Origin: Pseudalkalibacillus decolorationis
GTDB taxonomy: Bacteria > Bacillota > Bacilli > Bacillales > Fictibacillaceae
Length of the DNA: 64,000 nt
Direction of reading: 5' to 3'
Assembly: GCF_024609785.1 (NCBI RefSeq)
Contig: NZ_JANHJQ010000012.1
Span: 62,001 to 126,000 of the forward strand
The translations under genes were made by a program, and so were the position numbers. The notes beneath the pieces are model-generated. The model did not search any database. It was not told the origin of the DNA and saw nothing but the letters and a program-made list of their open reading frames with translations. Below, one piece after another: positions 17,116 through 25,862 of the stretch. How positions within the stretch are numbered: the stretch's first letter is position 1; each line of letters opens with the position of its first letter.

Positions 17116-18315
17116 ATGAGCAGACCTCGTATTGTTATTCTAGGTGCTGGGTACGGTGGAATTATGACAGCTACTCGTTTGACGAAAGAATTAGGTTTGA
17201 ACGAAGCTGAAATTACGCTTGTTAATAAGCATAATTATCACTATCAAACAACATGGCTACATGAGCCAGCGGCAGGTACATTGCATCACGATCATACACG
17301 TATGCCGATAAAAGACGTGATTGACTCTAATCGAATTCATTTTGTACAGGACACAGTGCTTTCGATTGATGACGCAACCAAAACAGTAAAGCTTGAAAAT
17401 GGAGAGCTAAATTATGACTACCTCGTAATTGGTCTTGGTTTTGAATCGGAAACATTTGGTATTCCTGGAGTTAAAGATTATGCGTTCAACATTCGCAGTG
17501 TGAATACAGTGCGAAAGATTCGCGAACATATTGAGTATTTATTCGCAAGCTACAACAACGAACCCAATCCTGCTGATAGCATGCTAACGATTGTAGTTGC
17601 TGGTGCAGGATTTACAGGGATTGAGTTCATTGGTGAAATGGCTGAACGAATTCCTGAGCTTTGTGCTGAATTTGATGTACCGCGTGAAAAGGTTCGTCTA
17701 ATCTGTGCAGAAGCTGCTCCTACTGTCCTTCCTGGTTTTGATGAGGAGTTAGTGGAGTATGCAGTTAACTTACTTGAGCAAAAGAGTGTTGAATTCAAGC
17801 TCAGCACACCAATCAAGGAAGTGACAGAAGAAGGTGTTATCCTTGAAAACGAGGAAATCAAGGCAGACACAATTGTTTGGACTACAGGAATTCGTGGGAA
17901 TTCAATTGTTGAAAATTCTGGATTTGAAACAATGAGAGGTCGTGTAAAGGTTGATAAAGACCTACGTGCTCCTGGTAAAGACCATGTCTTCATTGTTGGA
18001 GATTGTGCATTAATTATCAATGAAGAAATAAATCGACCATTCCCTCCAACAGCTCAGATTGCGATCCAGCAAGCTTATACAGTTGGACGTAACCTAAAGG
18101 CGCTTATTAACGGTGGAAAGACGGAAACGTTTACACCGGAAATCAAAGGTACAGTTGCTTCTCTTGGTAAGGGTGAAGCAATCGGTAAGGTTGGAAACAA
18201 GAAATTATACGGTGCAACAGCTGCTGCCATGAAAAAAATCATTGATAACCGTTATCTCTTCTTACTCGGTGGCATTCCTTTAGTTGTAAAGAAGGGTAAA
18301 CTTAAGCTGTTTTAA
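17116..18315 (+). CDS. yumB: YumB, type II NADH dehydrogenase-like flavoprotein
   Basis: The product has 399 residues, starting at an ATG after AGGTGGATGG. FAD-binding [13 protein letters not shown] is at residues 10-22, NADH-binding [12 protein letters not shown] near 160, [10 protein letters not shown] near 295 and the membrane-anchoring helix-forming C-terminus [17 protein letters not shown]. It oxidises NADH and reduces menaquinone without proton pumping. Together with the YutJ part at 3634 this window encodes two NDH-2 paralogues. Confidence 0.92.
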   Translation: MSRPRIVILGAGYGGIMTATRLTKELGLNEAEITLVNKHNYHYQTTWLHEPAAGTLHHDHTRMPIKDVIDSNRIHFVQDTVLSIDDATKTVKLENGELNYDYLVIGLGFESETFGIPGVKDYAFNIRSVNTVRKIREHIEYLFASYNNEPNPADSMLTIVVAGAGFTGIEFIGEMAERIPELCAEFDVPREKVRLICAEAAPTVLPGFDEELVEYAVNLLEQKSVEFKLSTPIKEVTEEGVILENEEIKADTIVWTTGIRGNSIVENSGFETMRGRVKVDKDLRAPGKDHVFIVGDCALIINEEINRPFPPTAQIAIQQAYTVGRNLKALINGGKTETFTPEIKGTVASLGKGEAIGKVGNKKLYGATAAAMKKIIDNRYLFLLGGIPLVVKKGKLKLF

Positions 18316-18510
18316 ATAATGACTATAGATGGATGAATCATAAATTTTATAGATGATCAGTATAGTGACTCATTTTGGGTTGGACTTCTTTGTTAAAATA
18401 ACATTTGTACGTTCGAAATGTTGGAGAAGATCGACCTTTGAATGGGTCATTTTTTTTTATAAAAAATGTGGTTGCTTATACTTAATTAATAGTCGAATGG
18501 AGGAGAAAGT

Positions 18511-18993
18511 ATGGGAAAAAGGCCAAATGTGTGGTTGGCTGTATCTGGAATTGTTGAGGATAATGACCGGTGGCTAGTTGTAAAAAAGAACTATGGTGGA
18601 TTAAAAGGAAAATGGTCGTTTCCAGCAGGGTTTGTTGAAGAAGGGGAAACCATCGATGAAGCGGTGAAAAGAGAAGTACTTGAGGAAACGGGGATTATTG
18701 CTGAGGTCACTGGAGTTGCAGGGATTCGTTCGGGTGTCATTAAGCAATCCATCAGTGATAATATGATAGTTTTTAAATTGAAGGTTGTAGGTGGAGAGCT
18801 TCAGGCACAAGAAGAGGAAATCTCCGAAGCTTGTTTTCAGTCGACACAGTCGTTATTAAATGACCCGGACTCTTCCTTAATGATTCCCTACTTTCTTGGA
18901 GATTCAGCAAATCAAGAAAGATTTTCAGTACAAGATCTCAATCCTGGCAATCACTTTGGATATTCAAAATATAAAATCTTCAACTTGTATTAA
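18511..18993 (+). CDS. NUDIX hydrolase
   Basis: The product has 160 residues with GGAGGAG before its ATG. The complete Nudix box runs GFVEEGETIDEAVKREVLEE then TGI (G-x5-E-x7-REVLEE-x-G). Such enzymes hydrolyse nucleoside diphosphate derivatives; the substrate is not predictable here. A T-rich stretch after a weak hairpin (18433-18456) separates it from yumB. Confidence 0.9.
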   Translation: MGKRPNVWLAVSGIVEDNDRWLVVKKNYGGLKGKWSFPAGFVEEGETIDEAVKREVLEETGIIAEVTGVAGIRSGVIKQSISDNMIVFKLKVVGGELQAQEEEISEACFQSTQSLLNDPDSSLMIPYFLGDSANQERFSVQDLNPGNHFGYSKYKIFNLY

Positions 18994-19133
18994 AATTGTT
19001 TGAAAAACAGAAAATAAATGAGGAAGAGCTTGTTGTATCCGTTTACATGAACGCACAGGGACTAATATCAGATTTTTCAAACAACTCGAAAACTGATATA
19101 TTATCTGAAAATTCTATAAAAGAGGTGACTAAC

Positions 19134-19271
19134 ATGAATCAAAAGCAAAAACTAGGCAATCCTCGTACAGAAACTTGTCAGTATTGTAAGGGAACAGGAT
19201 ACCATCAGTTACTTCTAGGTGGCTCAGAAACCTGTGATCACTGTGGAGGAAGTGGGCGTAAACACACTTAA
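19134..19271 (+). CDS. yuiA: YuiA, small CxxCxGxG zinc-finger protein
   Basis: The product has 45 residues from the ATG at 19134 with GAGGTG six bases upstream; a longer in-frame extension to 18996 lacks a ribosome site. Two CxxCxGxG-type units (CQYCKGTGYH, CDHCGGSGRK) resemble half of the DnaJ zinc domain. Length matches B. subtilis YuiA. Function is unknown. It lies between the Nudix gene and yuiB. Confidence 0.85.
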   Translation: MNQKQKLGNPRTETCQYCKGTGYHQLLLGGSETCDHCGGSGRKHT

Positions 19272-19429
19272 GAGAGACGAGGTTATCAGGTCCCTTCACC
19301 GTGTGAAGATATAAAAAGGTGAACTCTTTATGAACACTTGAGTTTTGGCGGTTACCCCCTTTCATTAGTCATTGACGCTTATGGTTGAAATAAAGTAAAC
19401 TAGTCAATGGATAAAAAGGGGTGACCATT

Positions 19430-19753
19430 ATGCCGTTAACTATTCCGACGTTGATCATTTCCATGTTGTTATTTATGGTATTGTTCTTTGGAATCGGCTT
19501 TTTGTTAAATATGTTACTGCGTATGACTTGGATTATGGCCATTATATATCCAATCGTTGTAATTACGATCGTTGACGATGTGCAGTTTTTTCAGTATTTT
19601 GCAGAACCAGGTGTTACATTTCCTAAACTCGCCGATAGTTTTGTTCTTTTGCATTTTTCAGATATAATCGTGCTTATTTTCGGACTCCTAGGTGCTATTC
19701 TCTCTGGAGTAGCTATTAAAATGCTCAGAGTTCGAGGATACCAGATGTTTTGA
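19430..19753 (+). CDS. yuiB: YuiB, small membrane protein
   Basis: The product has 107 residues with three hydrophobic segments (about 4-25, 30-45 and 75-95), close to the length of B. subtilis YuiB. The ATG at 19430 has AAGGGGTG seven bases upstream. Unknown function. A terminator follows 12 bases after its stop. Confidence 0.85.
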   Translation: MPLTIPTLIISMLLFMVLFFGIGFLLNMLLRMTWIMAIIYPIVVITIVDDVQFFQYFAEPGVTFPKLADSFVLLHFSDIIVLIFGLLGAILSGVAIKMLRVRGYQMF

Positions 19754-19764
19754 ATTTAATAATG

Positions 19765-19801
19765 AAAGAGGATTGGCTCATTTTGAGTCAGTCCTCTTTT
19801 T
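19765..19801 (+). terminator. yuiB terminator
   Basis: AAAGAGGA with an inner GCTCA pairs with TGAGT and TCCTCTTT, followed by TTTTT. Confidence 0.85.
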
Positions 19802-19909
19802 ACTTTAAGGGTGTCACGTTTTAATAGTCAGTATATTCCGAACCCTCTCGCCTGCCATGAATAATTGTTGGTTATTTTGGAAAGGATTAGGCATGAGAGG
19901 AGTGAAGAG

Positions 19910-20608
19910 ATGCAACATTCTAAATCGATGGTCAAACGCTCTCTTATGACTTTCCTATTCGCGATTGCTTTGGTGACAACCATTGGAAAGTTATCTGGAG
20001 TTGAAGCTGCGGGAATTATACATTGGACGAATGAGAGACACATCACTATAGAGACGAAAGCATTTGATAGCGTCAAAAAGCAGACAGGCCTTATCTTTAA
20101 GTCTTTGTTAAATACAACCACTAAACCTTTGCAACTATCTTCCGAGACAATTTCACAGCCTAAAACATTGGGAGATACAGTAGATTGGGAGCAGTATAAG
20201 AAGGTGGAAGTGGTAGCCACTGGCTATACAGCTGGAATTGAGTCAACTGGTAAAACGGAAAGCCACCCTGCTTATGGAATAACAAAGTCTGGTGTTCAGG
20301 TTCGAAGGGATTTGTACTCAACGATTGCTGCAGATCCATCTGTTTTTCCAATTGGGAGTATATTGTGGATTCCGGGATACGGGTATGGAGTTGTGGCAGA
20401 TACTGGGTCAGCTATTAAAAGTCACAAAATCGACCTCTATTATAAAACAGTAGAAGCTGTTTATGAAAAATGGGGGAAACAGAAGCTTGAAGTATATGTA
20501 ATAAAAATGGGTGATGGCGATTTATCCGAAACCGAGTTAACTGCATTGAACGAGCAAGAATCCATGCAGGTATTCAGAGAGCAAATGTTTCCACCAAAGG
20601 ATACGTAA
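19910..20608 (+). CDS. yuiC: YuiC, 3D-domain secreted or membrane-anchored cell-wall protein
   Basis: The product has 232 residues from the ATG at 19910 with AGGAG seven bases upstream. An N-terminal hydrophobic segment (about 14-34) ends with GVEAAG and suggests export. The C-terminal 3D domain shows [27 protein letters not shown] and [18 protein letters not shown], with the aspartates that name it. Related proteins are lytic transglycosylase-like enzymes acting on peptidoglycan. Matches the yuiC position of B. subtilis. Confidence 0.88.
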   Translation: MQHSKSMVKRSLMTFLFAIALVTTIGKLSGVEAAGIIHWTNERHITIETKAFDSVKKQTGLIFKSLLNTTTKPLQLSSETISQPKTLGDTVDWEQYKKVEVVATGYTAGIESTGKTESHPAYGITKSGVQVRRDLYSTIAADPSVFPIGSILWIPGYGYGVVADTGSAIKSHKIDLYYKTVEAVYEKWGKQKLEVYVIKMGDGDLSETELTALNEQESMQVFREQMFPPKDT

Positions 20609-20742
20609 GCTACCTGGAACGATTCTATAATATAAAAGAAGATAGAAGATAAAGGTCAGAAAGAAGTGGTTGTTTTAGATACATTTTAGCGGAAACTCCA
20701 GACATATCAACCTAATCCATATCTTCACTAAGATAGCATAAA

Positions 20743-20775
20743 ACCCACTCCTAGATTAACCTTTAAGGAGTGGGT
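20743..20775 (-). terminator. Terminator overlapping the 3' end of the binding-protein gene
   Basis: Arms ACCCACTCCT and AGGAGTGGGT. On the minus strand, TTTTATG follows. The upstream arm lies within the last codons of the minus-strand gene. It may also serve yuiC from the other side. Confidence 0.7.
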
Positions 20776-21574
20776 CTTTACTTTCGATATCAAATGCTGG
20801 GTATTTTTCAGGATGGATAATAGCCGCGACCTTTTGTAATCCAATTAAGAGTCTTGGAGAAGGTCGGCAAAAGAAAGGTTCATCTAGCACATGAACCTGT
20901 TTTTCCTGAAGTGCTTTCATTTCTCCCCATCCTGGCCGTTTCCAAACCAGATCAGGCTTTACCTTTTTCGTTTGAACGCCGACCCAGACGAGACATATAT
21001 GATCTGGATCGCGATTCTTTACTGTTTCCCAGTCCGATTCAACACTAGCTTTATCAACATCCTGGAAACAATTTTCGGCACCAGCAAGGCTACTTATTTC
21101 AGTCAGCCAGTTCTTTCCACCAGGTGTGAAAACAGGCTTAGGCCACCATTCCCAATAAAGTTTTGGTCGCTCTGAAATGGTCTTCGAAATGTAGCGGTAC
21201 TCTTCGATCAACTGTAAAAAATGTTCAGATGCTTTATCCCCGTGTTCTTCTCGGTCAGTCAATCTCCCTAGGGTTTTTAAATTATCAGCAATCTCTTCAA
21301 GAGAATTCGGATTAAAAACATAGTATGGAATGTTTCGTTCTTCAAGTCGTTCAACATTTTTCTCCATCCCAGGAACACTAAGAGATGCAAGAACCAGGTC
21401 AGGCTTTAAAGCTTCAACATGATCCATATCAATATCAAGGTCTAGTCCTAATCTTGGAAGTGAGTTGATCTCTTTAGGCCAATCCGAATAATTATCCACT
21501 CCGACTAGTGAAGAAACCAGACCCAAATAAGCCGTTAATTCTGTATTACTTGGGCAAATTGAAACAATGCGCAT
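20756..21574 (-). CDS. BtuF-like substrate-binding-domain protein without a signal peptide
   Basis: The product has 272 residues from the second ATG (21574), which has GGAGG six bases upstream. It begins directly with the binding domain, MRIVSICPSNTELTAYLG, and continues with GVDNYSDWP and DLVLA, typical of cobalamin/iron-siderophore binding proteins (PF01497). No signal peptide or lipobox is visible and no permease or ATPase gene is near, so it is probably cytoplasmic. It follows yuiD by 16 bases and is probably in one operon with it. Ligand unknown. Confidence 0.8.
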   Translation of the reverse strand: MRIVSICPSNTELTAYLGLVSSLVGVDNYSDWPKEINSLPRLGLDLDIDMDHVEALKPDLVLASLSVPGMEKNVERLEERNIPYYVFNPNSLEEIADNLKTLGRLTDREEHGDKASEHFLQLIEEYRYISKTISERPKLYWEWWPKPVFTPGGKNWLTEISSLAGAENCFQDVDKASVESDWETVKNRDPDHICLVWVGVQTKKVKPDLVWKRPGWGEMKALQEKQVHVLDEPFFCRPSPRLLIGLQKVAAIIHPEKYPAFDIESKDPLLKG

Positions 21575-21590
21575 TTTCATCCTCCTGCTT

Positions 21591-22079
21591 CTATTTTCCT
21601 AATCCCAATCCAAAAAACAATGTTACGCTTAGTGTAATGCCTAGCAATGCGCCAAAAAATACCTCACTGGGCCGATGTCCAAGCAATTCTTTAAGCTCTA
21701 ATCGTCTTTCTTCCTCATTTTTCTTAGGCCAATTCTTAATTTCTGTCGTCATCTTTTGGAAATCGCGGACAAGTCTGTTGATTACAATCGCCTGTTCTCC
21801 CGCATGCCAGCGAACACCTTTTGCATCATACATGACAATAACGCTAAAAACGACTGTCACTGCAAATAGAGGAGAACCGAGCCCTTCTACAAGTCCAATT
21901 GAAGTCGCCAAAGCTGTTACACCACTTGAATGTGAGCTCGGCATTCCTCCTGTGCTGAAAAATCGGCTCCATTCCAGCTTTCTTGTTGATATGAACATGA
22001 TTGGTATTTTAATAAATTGCGCGAACAATATTGCAAAAATTGAACACAAGAGTGGAAAATTTGTAAGTAATTCGTCCAA
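21591..22079 (-). CDS. yuiD: YuiD, divergent PAP2-family membrane protein
   Basis: The product has 162 residues from the TTG at 22079, nine bases after AGGAAG; an upstream TTG (22088) touches the ribosome site. Motifs include STGGMPSSHSSGVTALAT and VRWHAGEQA, the altered phosphatase signature of the divergent PAP2 family, plus a C-terminal GHRPSEVFFGALLGI. Several membrane helices. Possibly a lipid or isoprenoid phosphatase. Confidence 0.88.
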   Translation of the reverse strand: MDELLTNFPLLCSIFAILFAQFIKIPIMFISTRKLEWSRFFSTGGMPSSHSSGVTALATSIGLVEGLGSPLFAVTVVFSVIVMYDAKGVRWHAGEQAIVINRLVRDFQKMTTEIKNWPKKNEEERRLELKELLGHRPSEVFFGALLGITLSVTLFFGLGLGK

Positions 22080-22175
22080 TGAGTGCAACTTCCTTTCGAG
22101 AATCGATTTATTTTAGTGTACCATATTTATAAATACCCAGTTTTGGGTTGATTTAAGCCATGGAGGGGAGATTCA

Positions 22176-22562
22176 TTGTCTGTAAATTACCCACTTGAAT
22201 ATTATCAGTTTTTTGTTCATTTTAATGAAGGGGATTATTATACGTGTCACGACCTTCTTGAAGAGATATGGATGACAGACAAGCAGAATTTATTTTTAAA
22301 AGGTTTATTACAAATGTCAGTGGCGATTTACCATTATGAATATGGGAATGTAAAAGGGGCACGAATGATGTTTCGAAAGGCACACGAATATTTAAAGCCT
22401 TTTTTACCGAGATATTGGGGGCTAGACCTTTCTCAAACGATTACTTATCTCGAAGCGTGCCTGAATACAATTCCGTTAATAATCGATTCCGTACCATTCG
22501 AACGTGTTGATGAACTTCCCAAACTACCAGAATTATTTTTGTATTTGGACGTAGATGTTTAG
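22176..22562 (+). CDS. DUF309 family protein
   Basis: The product has 128 residues from a TTG start with GGAGGGGAG six bases upstream. FNEGDYYTCHDLLEEIW matches the DUF309 signature (H-D-x-L-E-x-x-W). All-helical predicted fold. Function unknown. It is divergent from yuiD and upstream of pepA. Confidence 0.82.
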   Translation: MSVNYPLEYYQFFVHFNEGDYYTCHDLLEEIWMTDKQNLFLKGLLQMSVAIYHYEYGNVKGARMMFRKAHEYLKPFLPRYWGLDLSQTITYLEACLNTIPLIIDSVPFERVDELPKLPELFLYLDVDV

Positions 22563-22664
22563 ATAATCGAAATAGTTCGATATAATAGAGAAGGTTTTAA
22601 ATTAACGGTGAATGGAAAGTGCGTTAAAATTCGTAATGTCTAGGAGAAAATGAGGGGGATTTAG

Positions 22665-24170
22665 ATGTTTACTGTACAAAGTGAATTGAATCTTAATGAT
22701 AAGCTACATACGCTTTTGGTTGGTATTTTTCAAGATGATAAGAAGCCGACTGGCCTTGTAAAAGAAATCGATGGGAAGCTGAATGGTCAAGTTAAGGAGC
22801 TTTTTCTAAGTGGTGATCTTTCTGCAAAGTTAAAGAAGATAACGAAGCTTTACACGTTAGGTAGTCTTGGAGCGAAAAGAATTTATTTCGTTGGACTAGG
22901 ACTGCGTAAAGATCTTACATACCGAAAAATTCGCGAAGCATTTGGAAAAGCGGCTAAAGAGTTGAAACAAAATAAACATAGTGAAGTAGCGGTTGCGCTT
23001 GATTCATTTATATCAGATCAAGTGGAAAAAGGACAAACTGCTCATGCGCTTGCCGAGGCTTTTATTACAGCAACGTATCAGTTTGAAGATTACAAAGAAA
23101 AGAAAAATGATAAACGATTTTCATTCGAGTCTGTAAACGTTTTCACGAACACAGAGGTTCAATCGATTGAAGATAGTCTGAATGAAGGGATAGCTTACGC
23201 TGCCGGAACAAATGTAGCACGTAATTTAGTGAACACTCCAGGGAATTTACTTACACCAACAGATCTTGCGGATAGTGCAGTATCAATTGCAAAAAAATAT
23301 GATTTTGAATATGACGTGCTTGAGAAGGAAGATATGAAAGAACTGGGTATGGGTGCATTACTTGCGGTTAGTCAGGGTTCTGTAGAGGATCCGAAACTCA
23401 TCGTTGTTAAATATAAGGCGAAAGAAAACTGGGATAATGTATTAACGTTTGTCGGAAAAGGCTTAACGTTTGATGCAGGTGGATATTCCTTAAAGCCGGC
23501 ACCTAACATGCACGAAATGAAGTCTGATATGGGTGGAAGCGCAGCTGTTTTAGGTGCGATGGAAGCAGTGGGACGTTTAAAGCCTGATACGAATATCATG
23601 TTTGTTATTCCATCAAGTGAAAACCTAATCAATGGTGCAGCAATGAAACCAGGCGATGTGCTTACTTCAATGAGCGGTAAGACGATTGAAATTACGAATA
23701 CGGATGCCGAAGGACGCTTGATTCTTGCCGATGCAATTACGTATGCGAAAGAGTTAGGGGCTAGCTATCTTGTAGACCTTGCAACATTAACTGGAGGTGT
23801 TGTTGTAGCACTTGGTGATATCGCAACGGGAGTTATGTCCAATGATGAAGAGTTTTTTAACTTGTTCAATGATTGTGCAGAAGAAACCGGTGAATATGTA
23901 TGGCGACTACCGATGTTCGAGCCGTACACGAAGATTTTGAGAATTAGTGATGTTGCCGATTTTGTAAATTCAGCAGGTAAACTAGCCCACCCAGTTCAAG
24001 GTGGCGTATTCCTATCTGAATTTGTTGGTGATACACCATGGGTGCACATTGATATCGCTGGAACAGCTTACAGCAACAAGGCAAATGAACTTGGTCCAAA
24101 AGGTGCAACAGGCGTCATGACACGTTCACTTATTAAATTAACAGAGCGATTCGTAGCTAAATCCAACTAA
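22665..24170 (+). CDS. pepA: Leucyl aminopeptidase (PepA/YuiE)
   Basis: The product has 501 residues. The C-terminal M17 catalytic domain shows VGKGLTFDAGGYSLKP, SDMGGSAAVLG, and the signature NTDAEGRL near residue 345, with metal-ligand Lys, Asp and Glu residues present. It removes N-terminal amino acids and acts as a cytosolic hexamer with two metals per subunit. Located before yuiF as in B. subtilis, where it is named yuiE. A terminator follows. Confidence 0.94.
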   Translation: MFTVQSELNLNDKLHTLLVGIFQDDKKPTGLVKEIDGKLNGQVKELFLSGDLSAKLKKITKLYTLGSLGAKRIYFVGLGLRKDLTYRKIREAFGKAAKELKQNKHSEVAVALDSFISDQVEKGQTAHALAEAFITATYQFEDYKEKKNDKRFSFESVNVFTNTEVQSIEDSLNEGIAYAAGTNVARNLVNTPGNLLTPTDLADSAVSIAKKYDFEYDVLEKEDMKELGMGALLAVSQGSVEDPKLIVVKYKAKENWDNVLTFVGKGLTFDAGGYSLKPAPNMHEMKSDMGGSAAVLGAMEAVGRLKPDTNIMFVIPSSENLINGAAMKPGDVLTSMSGKTIEITNTDAEGRLILADAITYAKELGASYLVDLATLTGGVVVALGDIATGVMSNDEEFFNLFNDCAEETGEYVWRLPMFEPYTKILRISDVADFVNSAGKLAHPVQGGVFLSEFVGDTPWVHIDIAGTAYSNKANELGPKGATGVMTRSLIKLTERFVAKSN

Positions 24171-24179
24171 TAATGAGAG

Positions 24180-24241
24180 AGACTGCTTCGAACGGGGATG
24201 TATTTGTGTGAATTCTCCGTATACCGAGACAGTCTTTTTTT
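24180..24241 (+). terminator. pepA terminator
   Basis: Outer arms AGACTG and CAGTCT and inner ACGGGGA/TCTCCGT form an extended hairpin followed by TTTTTTT. Confidence 0.75.
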
Positions 24242-24275
24242 GTTTTATTGGTAAAAATAACAACTCGAGAATCCG

Positions 24276-24304
24276 TTGACAGTACGAAGTTTCCATGTTA
24301 AATT
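24276..24304 (+). promoter_or_regulatory. Sigma-A type promoter of yuiF
   Basis: TTGACA (24276-24281) and TAAATT (24299-24304) are separated by 17 bases. The start of transcription would be near 24311. Confidence 0.6.
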
Positions 24305-24314
24305 AATCAATATT

Positions 24315-24329
24315 TTACTACGTTAGTAA
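24315..24329. promoter_or_regulatory. Palindromic operator-like site in the yuiF leader
   Basis: TTACTACGTTAGTAA has perfect 6 bp arms around CGT. It lies just after the predicted transcription start, a position typical of repressor sites. The regulator is unknown. Confidence 0.4.
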
Positions 24330-24378
24330 TTTATCAGACTAAAGCAAAAGTTGTTTTTTCACAAGGGGGATATTCTTC

Positions 24379-25701
24379 ATGAATGCGGTTATCATTGCGG
24401 TTCTAGTTATGCTTATTTTAAGTTTATTGAGAATTCAGGTTGTTCTCGCCTTAGCAATAGGGGCTCTAGTTGGCGGGTTAAGCGGTGGGTTAGGTTTCGA
24501 TCAAACGATAACCGCTTTTACAGATGGATTGGGGAGCAGTGCTACTATTGCTTTAAGCTATGCACTACTTGGTGCATTTGCCCTAGGATTGTCTAGAACG
24601 GGTTTACCTGATCTACTTGTGTCCGGTGCTCTTAAAATTACTGGGAAAAAAGGTGATTCGAAAAAGAAGGCTCTATCTAAAGCCTTATTACTTTTTATCA
24701 TCATTACAATATCGGTTTTTTCACAGAATTTAATTCCGATTCATATTGCATTTATTCCAATCTTAGTTCCACCGTTGCTTTTAATTTTTAATGAATTAAT
24801 GATCGACCGTAGAGCTCTTGCATCTGCAATCACGTTTGGACTTACTGCTCCTTACATTTTGCTTCCTGTTGGATTTGGATTGATTTTTCATCAGATTTTG
24901 CAAGAGGAAATGGCGAAAAGTGGGTTAACGATTGATCTAGCAATGATTCCAAAGGCGATGATTTTACCTGTCGCTGGTATGGTGCTTGGTCTTCTTTTTG
25001 CTTTGTTTGTATCTTACCGGAAGTCTCGTCGTTATGAGAATGAAGAGATTGCAGATGAAAGGATGAATACGGGTCCATCGCACACAAAACAGTCAGTGGT
25101 TATTGCGGTTGTATCGATTGTGGCAACAGTCACCGTGCAGCTCATAACGGAATCTATGATTATGGGTGCTTTAACCGGTATGGTCCTTTTGTTTTTGAGT
25201 GGCTCTTTTTCGGTAAAAGAATCCGATGTCATTTTTACGGATGGTATGAAAATGATGGCCTTTATCGGATTTGTTATGATTACAGCAGCGGGGTTTGCTG
25301 AGGTGATGCGTGCGACTGGGGATGTTGAAGTGCTTGTCGAACAGACGTCTGGCTTGTTTGCCGGGAACCAGATTGTGGCAGCACTCATGATGCTGTTGGT
25401 GGGGCTAATAGTAACAATGGGAATCGGTTCTTCGTTTGCGACAATTCCGATTATCGCAACCATATTCGTCCCGCTTGCCCAGGAACTCGGATTTAGTACA
25501 CTAGCAACGGTCGCGATTGTTGGGACGGCTGCTGCACTCGGTGACGCTGGGTCACCTGCGTCAGATAGTACACTAGGGCCCACAGCAGGCCTGAATGCGG
25601 ATGGGCAGCACAATCACATCTGGGATACATGTGTACCGACTTTCCTACATTACAATATTCCGCTGATTCTTTTTGGATGGATCGCAGCGATAATATTATA
25701 A
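24379..25701 (+). CDS. yuiF: YuiF, Na+/H+ antiporter-family amino acid transporter-like protein
   Basis: The product has 440 residues with about 11 membrane segments. It begins MNAVIIAVLVMLILSLLRIQ and includes QNLIPIHIAFIPILVPPLL, SSFATIPIIATIFVPLA and DAGSPASDSTLGPTAGLN, as in the YuiF/NhaC-like group. Annotated in relatives as an amino acid permease or histidine transporter; the substrate cannot be fixed from sequence. It has its own promoter and a terminator. Confidence 0.85.
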   Translation: MNAVIIAVLVMLILSLLRIQVVLALAIGALVGGLSGGLGFDQTITAFTDGLGSSATIALSYALLGAFALGLSRTGLPDLLVSGALKITGKKGDSKKKALSKALLLFIIITISVFSQNLIPIHIAFIPILVPPLLLIFNELMIDRRALASAITFGLTAPYILLPVGFGLIFHQILQEEMAKSGLTIDLAMIPKAMILPVAGMVLGLLFALFVSYRKSRRYENEEIADERMNTGPSHTKQSVVIAVVSIVATVTVQLITESMIMGALTGMVLLFLSGSFSVKESDVIFTDGMKMMAFIGFVMITAAGFAEVMRATGDVEVLVEQTSGLFAGNQIVAALMMLLVGLIVTMGIGSSFATIPIIATIFVPLAQELGFSTLATVAIVGTAAALGDAGSPASDSTLGPTAGLNADGQHNHIWDTCVPTFLHYNIPLILFGWIAAIIL

Positions 25702-25709
25702 TTGATCTT

Positions 25710-25757
25710 AAAACCCCATTGATGAAGGTGATCTTTCACTTCGTCAACGGGGTTTTT
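25710..25757 (+). terminator. yuiF terminator
   Basis: AAAACCCC and TTGA pair with TCAA and GGGGTTTTT, with an internal GTGA/TCAC stem. Confidence 0.85.
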
Positions 25758-25762
25758 ATCAC

Positions 25763-25858
25763 ACGTTAAGAAAGTATAAAAATACTTTCTATAGTATAAG
25801 CGCAACTAAGACGATCACCTGCGCTAAGGCTTGGCGCTAGCCAAGTTTTCTTTATATA
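25763..25858 (+). repeat. Repeat family A copy 2
   Basis: ACGTTAAGAAAGTATAAAAA, TACTTTCTATAGTATAAGCG, then GACGATCACCTGCGCTAAGG and CTTGGCGCTAGCCAAG, TTTTCTTTAT. It is nearly identical to the inverted copy at 40752-40843. Confidence 0.85.
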
Positions 25859-25862
25859 ATAA

